Shown in pieces: positions 1 to 11,131 of a stretch of 64,000 nt of DNA (within the stretch, counting starts at the first letter, position 1; each line of letters opens with the position of its first letter). The notes beneath the pieces were generated by a model, which saw only the letters and a program-made list of their open reading frames with translations, ran no database searches and was not told the origin of the DNA. Source of the stretch: Oxalobacteraceae bacterium CAVE-383 (GTDB lineage: Bacteria; Pseudomonadota; Gammaproteobacteria; Burkholderiales; Burkholderiaceae_D); assembly GCA_004134995.1 (NCBI GenBank), contig REGP01000001.1, positions 496,001-560,000 of the forward strand, read 5' to 3'. The position numbers were made by a program, and so were the translations under genes.

Positions 1-131
1 ACATCGTTTTTACAAAAGCGGCGAACTCGATTTCGCCGCCAAACAAGTGAGAGCAGGCATCCAAGCGCAACGAAGTGTTGCCACCTGCAATCATATAAAA
101 AATGGAGCTGTCCTTCGGGACAGACAATGTC
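1..131 (+). other. infC-rpmI intergenic leader
   Basis: No recognisable end of infC (IF3) is present; the three forward frames give no IF3-like C-terminus, so infC probably ends upstream. The stretch holds a perfect 8-bp stem-loop at 18-25/32-39 (loop 26-31) without a following T tract, and the rpmI ribosome-binding region near its 3' end. In enterobacteria this interval carries the L20 autoregulatory site, so a translational control element is plausible, but no pseudoknot was worked out here. Confidence 0.5.
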
Positions 132-134
132 ATG
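104..134 (+). promoter_or_regulatory. rpmI SD with hairpin between SD and start codon
   Basis: A GGAG Shine-Dalgarno-like sequence lies at 104-107, 24 nt before the rpmI ATG at 132, which is too far for normal initiation. The interval is filled by a perfect 6-bp stem with a UUCG tetraloop (CTGTCC 108-113, TTCG 114-117, GGACAG 118-123). If the hairpin forms, 8 nt (124-131) separate its base from the ATG, which would restore an ordinary effective spacing. The structure is read directly; the function is inferred. Confidence 0.6.
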
Positions 135-329
135 CCTAAAATGAAAACGAAAAGCAGCGCCAAAAAGCGCTTTCGTGTGCGTCCGGGTGGAACCGTCAAG
201 CGCGGCCAAGCCTTCAAGCGCCATATCCTGACCAAAAAGACAACCAAGACCAAGCGTCAACTGCGTGGTTCGACCGGTGTCGATGCGACCAACATGGTGT
301 CTGTACGCGCCATGCTGCCGAACGCTTAA
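132..329 (+). CDS. rpmI: 50S ribosomal protein L35
   Basis: A 65-residue, strongly basic protein matching bacterial L35 in length and sequence: it opens [14 protein letters not shown], has the RPGG turn and the [11 protein letters not shown] segment, and ends near RAMLPNA. It is part of the large ribosomal subunit. The ATG at 132 gives the family N-terminus; an in-frame ATG at 102 would add ten non-conserved residues across the leader hairpin. It is followed 27 bp later by rplT, the classical infC-rpmI-rplT arrangement, where L20 is known to repress the operon in other bacteria. Confidence 0.97.
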   Translation: MPKMKTKSSAKKRFRVRPGGTVKRGQAFKRHILTKKTTKTKRQLRGSTGVDATNMVSVRAMLPNA

Positions 330-356
330 CCTCACACTCAAATTTAAGGAGCTATT

Positions 357-716
357 ATGCCTAGAGTAAAACGTGGGGTCACAGCACGGGCCCGTCATAA
401 AAAAGTTTTAAAGCAAGCCAAGGGTTACCGCGGCCGCCGCAGCACCGTCTATCGCATCGCCAAGCAAGCGGTGATGCGCGCCGGTCAATATGCGTACCGT
501 GACCGTCGTAACAAGAAGCGCGTGTTCCGTGCCCTGTGGATCGCCCGTATCAACGCCGCTGCGCGTCAGCATGGCGTGACATACAGCGTGTTCATGAACG
601 GCCTGAAGCGCGCTTCGATCGAACTGGACCGCAAGGTTCTGGCCGATATGGCAGTGACTGACAAGCCGGCATTCGCGGCTATCGTCAATCGCGTCAAAGC
701 AAACCTCGCTGCCTAA
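357..716 (+). CDS. rplT: 50S ribosomal protein L20
   Basis: A 119-residue protein of the usual L20 length, opening [19 protein letters not shown] with the [11 protein letters not shown] segment characteristic of the family. L20 is an early assembly protein that binds 23S rRNA and represses its own operon in studied bacteria. A clear SD (AAGGAG) lies 6-10 nt before the ATG. It is co-directional with rpmI upstream and pheST downstream; tandem hairpins, the second an intrinsic terminator, separate it from pheS. Confidence 0.98.
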   Translation: MPRVKRGVTARARHKKVLKQAKGYRGRRSTVYRIAKQAVMRAGQYAYRDRRNKKRVFRALWIARINAAARQHGVTYSVFMNGLKRASIELDRKVLADMAVTDKPAFAAIVNRVKANLAA

Positions 717-733
717 GAAATAAGCGTTGTTGC

Positions 734-799
734 GATCGGCGCCGCTGGCGACGCCGATCAGTTTGCAGGGCAGAGGTTTCTTCTGCCCTGTTTCATTTT
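734..799 (+). terminator. tandem hairpins, intrinsic terminator between rplT and pheS
   Basis: The first hairpin has an 8-bp stem (734-741/752-759). The second is a perfect 9-bp stem (766-774/782-790) with a 7-nt loop, followed by TTTCATTTT (791-799), a good intrinsic terminator. It stands between rplT and pheS, where Escherichia coli has the pheM attenuator. No Phe-rich leader peptide with a start codon was found, so it may be partial termination rather than a classical attenuator. Confidence 0.75.
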
Positions 800-830
800 C
801 AGCTTCCACTTTGGAGCGGGAAACCCTCGT

Positions 831-1847
831 ATGAACCCCCTAGAACAACTTGTTGCACAAGCGCAATCCGATTTTGCCGCCGCGGCCGATGCCGCCGCGC
901 TGGAAAATGCGAAAGCCCGTTATCTCGGCAAAACCGGCCAGATCACGGAGCAGATGAAAGGCCTCGGCAAGCTGGCGCCGGATGAACGCAAAGTGCAGGG
1001 CGCCGTCATCAACGCCGCCAAGGAACAGATCGAGACGGCGCTCAACGCCCGCCGCGACGCCATGGCCAATGCGCAGCTGCAGGAACGCCTGAATGCCGAA
1101 GCCATCGATGTGACGCTGCCGGGCCGCGGCCGCGGCGTCGGCGGAATCCACCCGCTGATGCGCACCTGGGAACGGGTCGAGGCGATTTTCCGTTCGATCG
1201 GCTTTGAAGTCGCCGACGGTCCCGAGATCGAAACCGACTGGACCAATTTCACCGCATTGAACAGCCCGGAAAACCATCCGGCGCGCTCAATGCAGGATAC
1301 TTTCTACATCAAGGGCGACGACAGCTCGGGCAAGCCGCTGCTGCTGCGCACGCACACCAGCCCGATGCAGGTGCGCTATGCCAGGATGAACCAGCCGCCG
1401 ATCAAGGTGATCGCACCCGGCCGCACTTATCGCGTCGACAGCGATGCCACCCATTCGCCGATGTTCCATCAGGTCGAGGGCCTGTGGATCGCCGAAGACA
1501 TCAGCTTCGCCGACCTGAAGGGCGTGTATCTGAATTTCGTGCGCGCCTTCTTCGAAACCGACGATCTGCAAGTCCGTTTCCGTCCTTCCTATTTCCCGTT
1601 TACCGAACCGTCCGCCGAGATCGATATCGCTTTCGGCAGCGGCCCCCTGAAAGGCCGCTGGCTGGAAGTCTCCGGCGCCGGCCAGGTGCATCCGAGCGTG
1701 GTGCGCAACATGGGCCTGGATGCCGAGCGCTACATCGGCTTTGCATTCGGTTCCGGCCTGGAACGGCTGACCATGCTGCGCTACGGCGTCAACGATCTGC
1801 GCCTGTTCTACGAAGGCGATCTGCGCTTCCTCAAGCAATTCAATTAA
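831..1847 (+). CDS. pheS: phenylalanyl-tRNA synthetase alpha subunit
   Basis: A 338-residue protein, normal for bacterial PheS, which forms the catalytic half of the (alpha-beta)2 enzyme charging tRNA-Phe. Residues 1 to about 85 form the N-terminal coiled coil. The class II core follows, with FHQVEGLWI and the motif 3 sequence [13 protein letters not shown] near the C-terminus. The start gives [12 protein letters not shown]; a GGAG sequence lies 14 nt upstream. pheT follows after 45 bp, so the two subunits should be co-transcribed. Confidence 0.98.
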   Translation: MNPLEQLVAQAQSDFAAAADAAALENAKARYLGKTGQITEQMKGLGKLAPDERKVQGAVINAAKEQIETALNARRDAMANAQLQERLNAEAIDVTLPGRGRGVGGIHPLMRTWERVEAIFRSIGFEVADGPEIETDWTNFTALNSPENHPARSMQDTFYIKGDDSSGKPLLLRTHTSPMQVRYARMNQPPIKVIAPGRTYRVDSDATHSPMFHQVEGLWIAEDISFADLKGVYLNFVRAFFETDDLQVRFRPSYFPFTEPSAEIDIAFGSGPLKGRWLEVSGAGQVHPSVVRNMGLDAERYIGFAFGSGLERLTMLRYGVNDLRLFYEGDLRFLKQFN

Positions 1848-1892
1848 TTAAATCAAATTAGATTCATCTGACTCATAGCTGAAAGCACGACT

Positions 1893-4316
1893 ATGCAATT
1901 CTCCGAAAACTGGTTGCGCACGATGGTCAACCCGACGATGACGTCGGATGAGCTGTCGCATTTGCTGACAATGTCCGGTCTGGAAGTGGAAGAGGTTGAG
2001 CCGGTCGCGCCGCCTTTTTCGAACGTCGTGGTCGGCAAGGTGCTGGAAATCGCCAAGCATCCGAATGCGGACCGCCTGAATGTCTGCCAGGTCGATGTCA
2101 ATACCGGCAGTTTGCTCAATATCGTTTGCGGCGCGCCGAATGTGCGGGTCGGCATGAAAGTGCCGTGCGCCATGGCCGGCGCGATGCTGCCGCCGGGCGC
2201 CGACGGCAAGCCGTTTGCGATCAAGGTCGGGCAGTTGCGTGGCGTCGAGTCGCAAGGCATGCTGTGTTCGGCGCGCGAATTGCAACTGACGGACGAGCAG
2301 GACGGTCTGCTCGAGCTGCCCGACGATGCGCCGGTAGGACAGAATTTCCGTGATTATTATCAGCTCAACGATCTCAAATTCACCATCAAGCTGACCCCGA
2401 ACAAGGCCGATTGCCTGTCCGTGCTCGGCATCGCGCGCGAGGTATCCGCATTGAGCAGCACGCCGCTGAAGGCGCCGGTCGCCACAGCGGTTGCGCCAAG
2501 CAGCGACGAAGTGCTGCCGGTCAAGGTCTCGGCGCCGGATCTGTGCGGCCGTTTTTCCGGCCGCGTGATTCGCGGGCTGAACGCCAGGGCGGCGACGCCG
2601 CTGTGGATGAAGCAGCGCCTGGAACGCAGCGGGCAACGTTCGATTTCGGCGCTGGTCGATATTTCGAATTACGTCATGCTCGAACTCGGACGTCCCAGCC
2701 ATGTATTCGACCTGGCCAAGATCCATGGCGGCCTGGATGTGCGCTGGGGCAGGGCCGGCGAATCGCTGAAACTGCTGAACGGCTCCACCGTGCAGGTCGA
2801 CGGCTGGGTTGGCGTGATCGCCGACGAGCGCCAGATCGAATCGCTGGCCGGCGTGATGGGCGGCGACGATACCGCCGTGACGCTGGACACCCAGGACATT
2901 TACCTTGAATCCGCCTTCTGGTTTCCGGATGCCATCCGCGGCCGGGCGCGCCGTTTCAACTTTGCGACCGATGCCGCGCATCGCTTCGAACGCGGCGTCG
3001 ATTTCGCCACCACGGTCGAACATCTGGAACGCATCACCGCCTTGATCGTTGAAATCTGCAGCACGCCGGCGCTGAAGGTCGGACCGGTCGACGACCATAT
3101 CGTCAACCTGCCGCAGCGGCCGGCGGTCAGCGTGCGCACCGCGCGCGCGGCCAAGGTGCTTGGCATTGCGTTGTCGGACCGGCAGATCGGCGATATCTTC
3201 ACGCGCATCGGACTGCAGTTCACGCAGGGCGAGGGCGTGTTTTCGGTAACGCCGCCGTCGTATCGCTTCGATATCGAAATCGAGGAAGATCTGATCGAGG
3301 AAATTGCACGGGTCTACGGCTTCGAGAACATTCCGGCGCTGCCGCCGGTGGCCGCCGCCGAGATGCGCATTGCGCCGGAAGCCTCACGTTCGCTGTTCGC
3401 CATCCGGCATCAGCTGGCCGATGCGGATTACCAGGAAGTGCTCAATTTCAGTTTTGTCGAAAGCGCCTGGGAAGCCGATTTTGCCGGCAATGCGCAACCG
3501 ATCGAATTGCTCAATCCCATCGCCAGCCAACTGAGCGTCATGCGTTCGACGCTGATCGGCAGCCTGATCGCCAATGTGCGCTATAACCTGAACCGCAAGG
3601 TGCCGCGCATCCGGCTGTTTGAAATCGCCGGCGTTTATCTGCGCGATGCAAGCGTGCAGGATGGCGCTCTGACAGTGGCCGGTTATCGCGAACCGAAGAA
3701 GGTAGCCGCCATTGCCTATGGCGCGCTGACGGACGAGCAATGGGGCCAGGCCAGCCGCAACGTCGATTATTTCGACCTGAAAGGCGATCTGGAAGCGCTG
3801 TTCGCGCCAGAGCAATTGCGCTTTGCCAAAGCTGCGCATCCGGCGCTGCATCCGGGCCGTTCGGCGCGCGTGCTGCTCGGTGACCGCGAGATCGGCTTCA
3901 TTGGCGAACTGCACCCCGCGTTGCAGCAGAAATACGATTTGCCGCTGGCGCCGGTGCTGTTCGAAGTCGACGCCCAGGCTTTGCAGCAGCGCAAAGTGCC
4001 GGCCTACGTCGACATTTCCAAATTCCCTGCCGTTACGCGCGATCTGGCGCTGGTGGTAAAACAGGACGTCGCCGCGCAGGATCTGGTGGACGCGATGATG
4101 GCGGAGAAGGGCAGAAATCCCGATTGCGCGATTTTGCAAGCCGTTGTTTTGTTTGATGAATATCGCGGAAAAGGATTGCTGGACGACGAAAAAAGTCTTG
4201 CTTTCCGGTGCACCTTGCAAGATACTCAAAACACCCTGCAAGACGACGCCACGGACCGCGCAATCAGTGCCTTGATTGGCGCGGCTGCGCAGCTTGGCGC
4301 TAAATTGCGAACATGA
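1893..4316 (+). CDS. pheT: phenylalanyl-tRNA synthetase beta subunit
   Basis: An 807-residue protein of standard PheT length. It carries an N-terminal OB-fold tRNA-binding domain ([18 protein letters not shown], about residues 45-150), central B3/B4 editing and B5 domains, and a C-terminal ferredoxin-like anticodon-binding domain beginning around [13 protein letters not shown]. It works with PheS. The stop codon overlaps a downstream ATG (ATGA at 4313), consistent with translational coupling to ihfA. Confidence 0.98.
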   Translation: MQFSENWLRTMVNPTMTSDELSHLLTMSGLEVEEVEPVAPPFSNVVVGKVLEIAKHPNADRLNVCQVDVNTGSLLNIVCGAPNVRVGMKVPCAMAGAMLPPGADGKPFAIKVGQLRGVESQGMLCSARELQLTDEQDGLLELPDDAPVGQNFRDYYQLNDLKFTIKLTPNKADCLSVLGIAREVSALSSTPLKAPVATAVAPSSDEVLPVKVSAPDLCGRFSGRVIRGLNARAATPLWMKQRLERSGQRSISALVDISNYVMLELGRPSHVFDLAKIHGGLDVRWGRAGESLKLLNGSTVQVDGWVGVIADERQIESLAGVMGGDDTAVTLDTQDIYLESAFWFPDAIRGRARRFNFATDAAHRFERGVDFATTVEHLERITALIVEICSTPALKVGPVDDHIVNLPQRPAVSVRTARAAKVLGIALSDRQIGDIFTRIGLQFTQGEGVFSVTPPSYRFDIEIEEDLIEEIARVYGFENIPALPPVAAAEMRIAPEASRSLFAIRHQLADADYQEVLNFSFVESAWEADFAGNAQPIELLNPIASQLSVMRSTLIGSLIANVRYNLNRKVPRIRLFEIAGVYLRDASVQDGALTVAGYREPKKVAAIAYGALTDEQWGQASRNVDYFDLKGDLEALFAPEQLRFAKAAHPALHPGRSARVLLGDREIGFIGELHPALQQKYDLPLAPVLFEVDAQALQQRKVPAYVDISKFPAVTRDLALVVKQDVAAQDLVDAMMAEKGRNPDCAILQAVVLFDEYRGKGLLDDEKSLAFRCTLQDTQNTLQDDATDRAISALIGAAAQLGAKLRT

Positions 4317-4834
4317 ATCGACGCGAGCCGGTGCGTACACAACAAAAATACGATGCGAATATGAGTGACGGATTAGAAGGTGCGATTAAAGTACAAATGG
4401 AAAACGTGACGCCCGTGGAATACGATGCGGTACTGGATGCCGACCTGCAACGGGCCGTCCTTGAGGCGGAAGTTCGCTCGCAGGCCGAGAAGAACCTGCC
4501 GACGCTGACCAAGGCCGAACTGGCCGAATTGCTGTTCGAGCAAGTCGGCTTGAACAAGCGTGAAGCGAAGGATATGGTCGAAACGTTTTTCGACGAAATC
4601 CGCGATTCGCTCGAACGCGGCGAAGCCGTCAAGCTGTCCGGCTTCGGCAATTTCCAGTTGCGCGACAAGCCGCAGCGGCCTGGACGCAATCCGAAAACCG
4701 GCGAAGAAATTCCGATCACCGCGCGCCGCGTCGTCACTTTCCATGCCAGCCAGAAGCTCAAGGAAATGGTGGAAGTCGCCAGCCTTCCCCAGACATCGGC
4801 ATCCGCCTCGAAGCCGCTCGCACTGGTCGGCTGA
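4313..4834 (+). CDS. ihfA: integration host factor alpha subunit, N-terminally extended
   Basis: The C-terminal part is a complete HU/IHF fold: [28 protein letters not shown], the DNA-intercalating arm [14 protein letters not shown] and [17 protein letters not shown] is a heterodimeric DNA-bending protein used in transcription, recombination and replication. Compared with the roughly 100-residue E. coli protein, there are up to about 64 extra acidic/mixed residues before the fold. Extensions are common in betaproteobacterial IhfA. Possible starts are 4313 (ATGA overlap with pheT), 4361 and 4397; none has a strong SD, so the start is uncertain. Confidence 0.93.
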   Translation: MNRREPVRTQQKYDANMSDGLEGAIKVQMENVTPVEYDAVLDADLQRAVLEAEVRSQAEKNLPTLTKAELAELLFEQVGLNKREAKDMVETFFDEIRDSLERGEAVKLSGFGNFQLRDKPQRPGRNPKTGEEIPITARRVVTFHASQKLKEMVEVASLPQTSASASKPLALVG

Positions 4835-4850
4835 ATAGTTTATCGAGACC

Positions 4851-5255
4851 ATGAACGAACGCTCCAGCAAACCTGAACTTGAGATTTTGCCGCCGATTCC
4901 GGCCAAGCGCTATTTCACCATCGGCGAAGTCAGCGAACTGTGCGGCGTGAAGCCGCATGTGCTGCGTTATTGGGAGCAGGAATTTACGCAGTTGAAGCCC
5001 GTCAAGCGGCGCGGCAACCGGCGTTATTACCAGCATCACGAAGTCCTGCTGATCAGGCGCATCCGTGAACTGCTGTATCAGCAGGGCTTCACCATCAGCG
5101 GCGCCCGCAACAAGCTCGACAGCCATCTGGCCCAGGACAGCGGCGCCGAGCTGGCCGCAACCTTGGCGCTGCCGGCGCCTATCGTCCTCGACGAAGCCGA
5201 AATCATCGCGCTGCGCACCGAACTCACCGATATCCTCAAGCTGCTCAAGAATTAA
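4851..5255 (+). CDS. MerR family transcriptional regulator
   Basis: A 134-residue protein with a MerR-type winged helix near the N-terminus (YFTIGEVSELCGVKPHVLRYWEQEF, about residues 18-42) followed by RRYYQHHEVLLIRRIRELLYQQGFTI. The C-terminal part is short, without the Cys pattern of metal sensors, so its effector is unknown. It lies 16 bp after ihfA, a conserved neighbourhood in Burkholderiales, and probably belongs to the pheST-ihfA operon. The family is clear; the target is not. Confidence 0.9.
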   Translation: MNERSSKPELEILPPIPAKRYFTIGEVSELCGVKPHVLRYWEQEFTQLKPVKRRGNRRYYQHHEVLLIRRIRELLYQQGFTISGARNKLDSHLAQDSGAELAATLALPAPIVLDEAEIIALRTELTDILKLLKN

Positions 5256-5282
5256 GGCCGCGGTGCGCTTGGCCGCACCAGG

Positions 5283-6572
5283 CTAATGCAGATGGCCGGA
5301 GGTGATCGGCGCGTCTTCCGGCATTTCCGCATGCACCAATTCCCCATTGCGGTCCGCATACAGCGGCGCGCCGCAATCGTCGCAAAACTCCATTGCAAAA
5401 TATTCGTCATGCACCTTGATGTTGACGATGCCTGACTCGCGCAGTGAACTCAATATTTCCTCCAGCGGCGTGGCGGGGCCGGGTTCGGCCCCGACTGCGT
5501 GCACCAGCGTCATCTCGCCATCCTGCGAGGTGATGATCTGGTCCGAGTCCTCGGCGCCGTACAGCGGCCAGACGATGCCGTACACCACGTCCGGATTCTG
5601 TCCCAGCGAAAAACCGATGCGGTATTCGTCGATCTGCGCGGTGGCGCTGTCCTCGCCGAAACCGCCGATGCTGGCGTGGAGATCGGCCGATTTCAGATTC
5701 AGGGTGGTCGTCAGATAGTAGTCGGCGGCGCGCACGGAAGCGGGGCGGATCTGCTTGTCGGCTTCGCGGCAGGCCATGTAATACGCTTCCGGCAACATCA
5801 GTTCGATGTTGCAGCCCGGCAGCAGCCGCGCGATATGCGGCGCGGCCTGCGCCTGCCAGGCCCGCAGCACGGCAAGTTTTTCGGCGGCGGGGGAAGTATT
5901 GCCGCCCGGCGCCTGCCAGCGGAACAGGGCTTGCCCCAGCGGCGCGGTGACGGCAGCCAGCAGGTAGCGCGAGTCGGCCAGGAACGGCGCCGTTTCAGGC
6001 GGCTTGGCCGGCGCGCTCAGGGGTTTGCCTTCCTGGGCAGCCTGCGCCATGTCGTTCAGCATGGCATGGATGTCGGCGTGGGTGCGCGGCAACTGATCGA
6101 TCGAATACAGCATTGGCGCCATCGCCAGGCGCACGTCGTCGGCCAGCACATGCGCCTGCAGTTGCACGCACAGGCTGGCCAGTGTATCGGCAGGGACCGG
6201 GCTGGAGGCGATGGCGAAGCGGGTCCAGGCCAGGATCGGCATGGCGATCAGCAGCGCCTGGCGTCCTTGCTCTTCCAGCACGGCCGATTCGCTGCCGGCT
6301 TCGACAGCTTCCATCAGCGCATCGTAGGCATCCAGATCGACCTTGAACAAATGGTTCATGGTGTCGTCCAGCGTATGCTGATTGCCGCTCTTGAGCAGGC
6401 GCGCCAGATGGGCGTCGAGCTGATGCTCCCAATAGCGCTGTTCCAGCCGGCTCGAGGACATGGTGAAAGCCTGTGCGAGATCGGCGAGACGTTTGCTGTC
6501 GGGAGAGAGTTTCTGGGAAATTCGTTTGGCGGGACGTCGCATAGAGGTTCTAAAAGAATTGAATGCATTCAT
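5283..6572 (-). CDS. DUF2863-like protein of unknown function
   Basis: A 429-residue cytosolic-looking protein without a signal peptide or membrane segments. It starts with a basic stretch (SFRTSMRRPAKRISQKL) and ends with a candidate zinc-ribbon half-site CDDCG at residues 397-401. From memory it resembles the DUF2863 proteins of Burkholderiales; no function is known to me. It is convergent with the merR gene (28 bp apart) and lies downstream of acnA, separated by a strong terminator, so it is probably transcribed from its own promoter. Confidence 0.8.
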   Translation of the reverse strand: MNAFNSFRTSMRRPAKRISQKLSPDSKRLADLAQAFTMSSSRLEQRYWEHQLDAHLARLLKSGNQHTLDDTMNHLFKVDLDAYDALMEAVEAGSESAVLEEQGRQALLIAMPILAWTRFAIASSPVPADTLASLCVQLQAHVLADDVRLAMAPMLYSIDQLPRTHADIHAMLNDMAQAAQEGKPLSAPAKPPETAPFLADSRYLLAAVTAPLGQALFRWQAPGGNTSPAAEKLAVLRAWQAQAAPHIARLLPGCNIELMLPEAYYMACREADKQIRPASVRAADYYLTTTLNLKSADLHASIGGFGEDSATAQIDEYRIGFSLGQNPDVVYGIVWPLYGAEDSDQIITSQDGEMTLVHAVGAEPGPATPLEEILSSLRESGIVNIKVHDEYFAMEFCDDCGAPLYADRNGELVHAEMPEDAPITSGHLH

Positions 6573-6604
6573 TGTAGTGGATTCGGGGCCGTTTTCGCAG
6601 GATG

Positions 6605-6635
6605 AAAAAAAACGCCGGCTTGCGCCGGCGTTTTT
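6605..6635 (-). terminator. intrinsic terminator downstream of acnA
   Basis: A perfect 9-bp stem (6611-6619/6624-6632) with a 4-nt loop. On the minus strand it is followed by a run of T (A residues 6605-6612 on the plus strand), giving a textbook terminator for acnA. Ts at 6631-6635 make it weakly usable on the plus strand too. Confidence 0.9.
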
Positions 6636-6661
6636 GTTTGCGAAACCGCTTTGCTGAGAGC

Positions 6662-9373
<2,712 letters not shown>

Positions 9374-9472
9374 GGCATCTTCTCCTTAGATTGCAATTTA
9401 TTGGTACTGGCATTAACGGAATAGCTGGTACTGCGAAACAGATGAAACAGACAAACGCGCGGCGTTTTTTAC

Positions 9473-10018
9473 TTAACTTTTTGCCGGTGCGGCATCCGCA
9501 GCCACAGCCGGTTCGATCAGCTTGCATTCATTGGCCAACTGCTGGCCTTTCTTCGAATCCAGCAACATGCTCTTGGCCGGAATGCCGATCCAGACCAGGC
9601 CGGCCAGATGATTTTCAAAGCGGTTGGCGCCGGTCGTGGTCTTCACGCGCGTCAGGCGGCGCACGCGCTTGTCCCAGCGGATGGCGATGTATTTGTCGTC
9701 GCCGTCGTTGCGATAGATAGTGACCTTGTTGCCCAGTTCGCAGTTGAAATCGTAAGTCTTGGTGCCGGCGATTTCCGGTTCGCTGCTTTCGTCTTCGCTG
9801 TCTTCATCCAGCGGGATTTTCTTGCCGCTGGAGACTTCTTCGGCTTTTGGATGGGTTTCTTTTTTTGGCGCCTTCTTCACGGCTTTTTTAACCGGCGCTT
9901 TTTTGGCGGCAGGCTTGGCGGCGGCAGGGGCCGGCGCCGCGGCTTGCGCCAGGGCTTGGGAAACGGGAGCTGCTGCGAAGGCGGTTGCGACGGCAAGTGC
10001 GATAAAAAGTTTTTTCAT
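9473..10018 (-). CDS. secreted protein with MliC/PliC-like domain
   Basis: A 181-residue protein with a Sec signal peptide (MKKLFIALAVATAFAAA, cleavage probably after QALA). A Lys/Ala/Pro-rich stretch (residues 30-53) and an acidic patch (71-82) follow. The C-terminal domain (about 87-168) has two cysteines, C93 and C165, and a TTTGANRFEN...LVWIG pattern. It recalls the lysozyme-inhibitor (MliC/PliC) fold, in which a SGxxY-type loop is functional; here the Ser/Tyr positions are not clearly kept. The domain call is tentative. A TTG nine bases upstream (10027) has better SD spacing and may be the true start. Confidence 0.75.
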   Translation of the reverse strand: MKKLFIALAVATAFAAAPVSQALAQAAAPAPAAAKPAAKKAPVKKAVKKAPKKETHPKAEEVSSGKKIPLDEDSEDESSEPEIAGTKTYDFNCELGNKVTIYRNDGDDKYIAIRWDKRVRRLTRVKTTTGANRFENHLAGLVWIGIPAKSMLLDSKKGQQLANECKLIEPAVAADAAPAKS

Positions 10019-10062
10019 GGCGATCAATTAGGTTCCTGACGGTAGGGTTCTTGAATATCGGT

Positions 10063-11046
10063 TTAGATAAATTGTGCGGCCCGCGCCGGAAGCGCGGCGC
10101 CGCTGCTTTTGGCGCGCTGCAGGAGCGTCCAGTAATAACGATAACTGGCGCGATCGTGCAGCCTGCCTTGATGTTGAATCGGCCCCCATGCGGCGGACTG
10201 CGCCTTTTCCAGAATCTGCGAGGCGTTGTCGACCGCGCTTGCGGCCGGCGTCAGCGCCTGCACGATGGGGGCGATCTGCGACGGATGGATGCTCCACATC
10301 CGGGTATAGGCGAATTCCGCCGCGGCGTGCCGGGCATCGGCGCCGGCGGCTTCCGGATTGCGGATATCCGTGGTGACATTATGTGAAGGCACTTTGCCGT
10401 GGGCATGGCAGGCCGCGGCAATGGCGAGCTTGGCGCGCGCCACCAGGAGGTGCGTGAATTGGCCCGGCGAATGCATGGCCTCGTCGCCGATCGCGCCGTA
10501 ATGCGCCGAGACGAAATCCATGATGCCGAACGACAGCGATTCGACCTGCGGCAATGCCGCGATCTGATAGGCATCGTGCAGCGCGCCGTGGGTTTCGATC
10601 AGCACGTGCAGCGGAATGGGTTTGGCGCCGGGTTGTTGCGCGGCGCCGCCGTTTTGCGCCGCCCGGTTGATGTGCGACAGCGCCGCGGCCACGTCGGCCA
10701 GGCCTTCGGCTTTCGGCAGCATCAGATAGGCGGGACGCGATTTGGCGCAGATGATCGCGACGTCCTGTTCGAACCAGGGGCTGCCGAATGCATGTACGCG
10801 CGCGCCTATGCGCTGATGGAGATTGTCGCCGCCGGCGATCAATGCGGCGACCAGTTCGGCATGGGCGGCTTCATTGCCGGCGCCGGCGCCGTCTTCGCAA
10901 TCGAGGGTGATATCGAATATGGGGCCCAGTTGCTGCTGCAGGGCAATTGACTTGCGCATCAGTTTTTCCGAACCGGCATAGTGATCGCAGACCGGTAGCG
11001 ATACCGGTTGCTGATTGCCTGGGAACAAAACCTGGGAAGGATGCAT
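10063..11046 (-). CDS. CitE-like HpcH/HpaI family CoA-ester lyase
   Basis: A 327-residue TIM-barrel protein related to the citrate lyase beta subunit and malyl-CoA lyases. Family landmarks are present: DITLDCEDGA (acidic metal-binding region), MLPKAEG and VLIETHGALHDA. These enzymes cleave or condense CoA thioesters with Mg2+; the substrate cannot be told from sequence. No citrate lyase alpha, gamma or citC genes are nearby, so a stand-alone CitE-like role is more likely. It follows mdh on the minus strand after a long perfect hairpin. Confidence 0.88.
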   Translation of the reverse strand: MHPSQVLFPGNQQPVSLPVCDHYAGSEKLMRKSIALQQQLGPIFDITLDCEDGAGAGNEAAHAELVAALIAGGDNLHQRIGARVHAFGSPWFEQDVAIICAKSRPAYLMLPKAEGLADVAAALSHINRAAQNGGAAQQPGAKPIPLHVLIETHGALHDAYQIAALPQVESLSFGIMDFVSAHYGAIGDEAMHSPGQFTHLLVARAKLAIAAACHAHGKVPSHNVTTDIRNPEAAGADARHAAAEFAYTRMWSIHPSQIAPIVQALTPAASAVDNASQILEKAQSAAWGPIQHQGRLHDRASYRYYWTLLQRAKSSGAALPARAAQFI

Positions 11047-11080
11047 GCCGCTAGTCTTCGGTGCGAACTAAATTCAGTGG

Positions 11081-11119
11081 TGCGCGGCGGCCGGCATGAA
11101 GTCTGCCGGCCGCCGCGCA
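11081..11119 (-). other. 15-bp perfect hairpin between mdh and the CitE-like gene
   Basis: A perfect 15-bp GC-rich stem (11081-11095/11105-11119) with a 9-nt loop, 12 nt past the mdh stop. On the minus strand it lacks a T tract, so it is not a normal intrinsic terminator. It could stabilise the mdh 3' end or assist partial termination. Confidence 0.6.
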
Positions 11120-11131
11120 ATCGGCGGAAAA

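Noticed and set aside
1-131. Possible 3' end of infC or a small ORF across the leader
   Set aside because: No frame gives an IF3-like C-terminus; the open frames are short and overlap the rpmI hairpin.
716-830. pheM-like leader peptide
   Set aside because: No ATG/GTG-initiated Phe-rich frame precedes the terminator.
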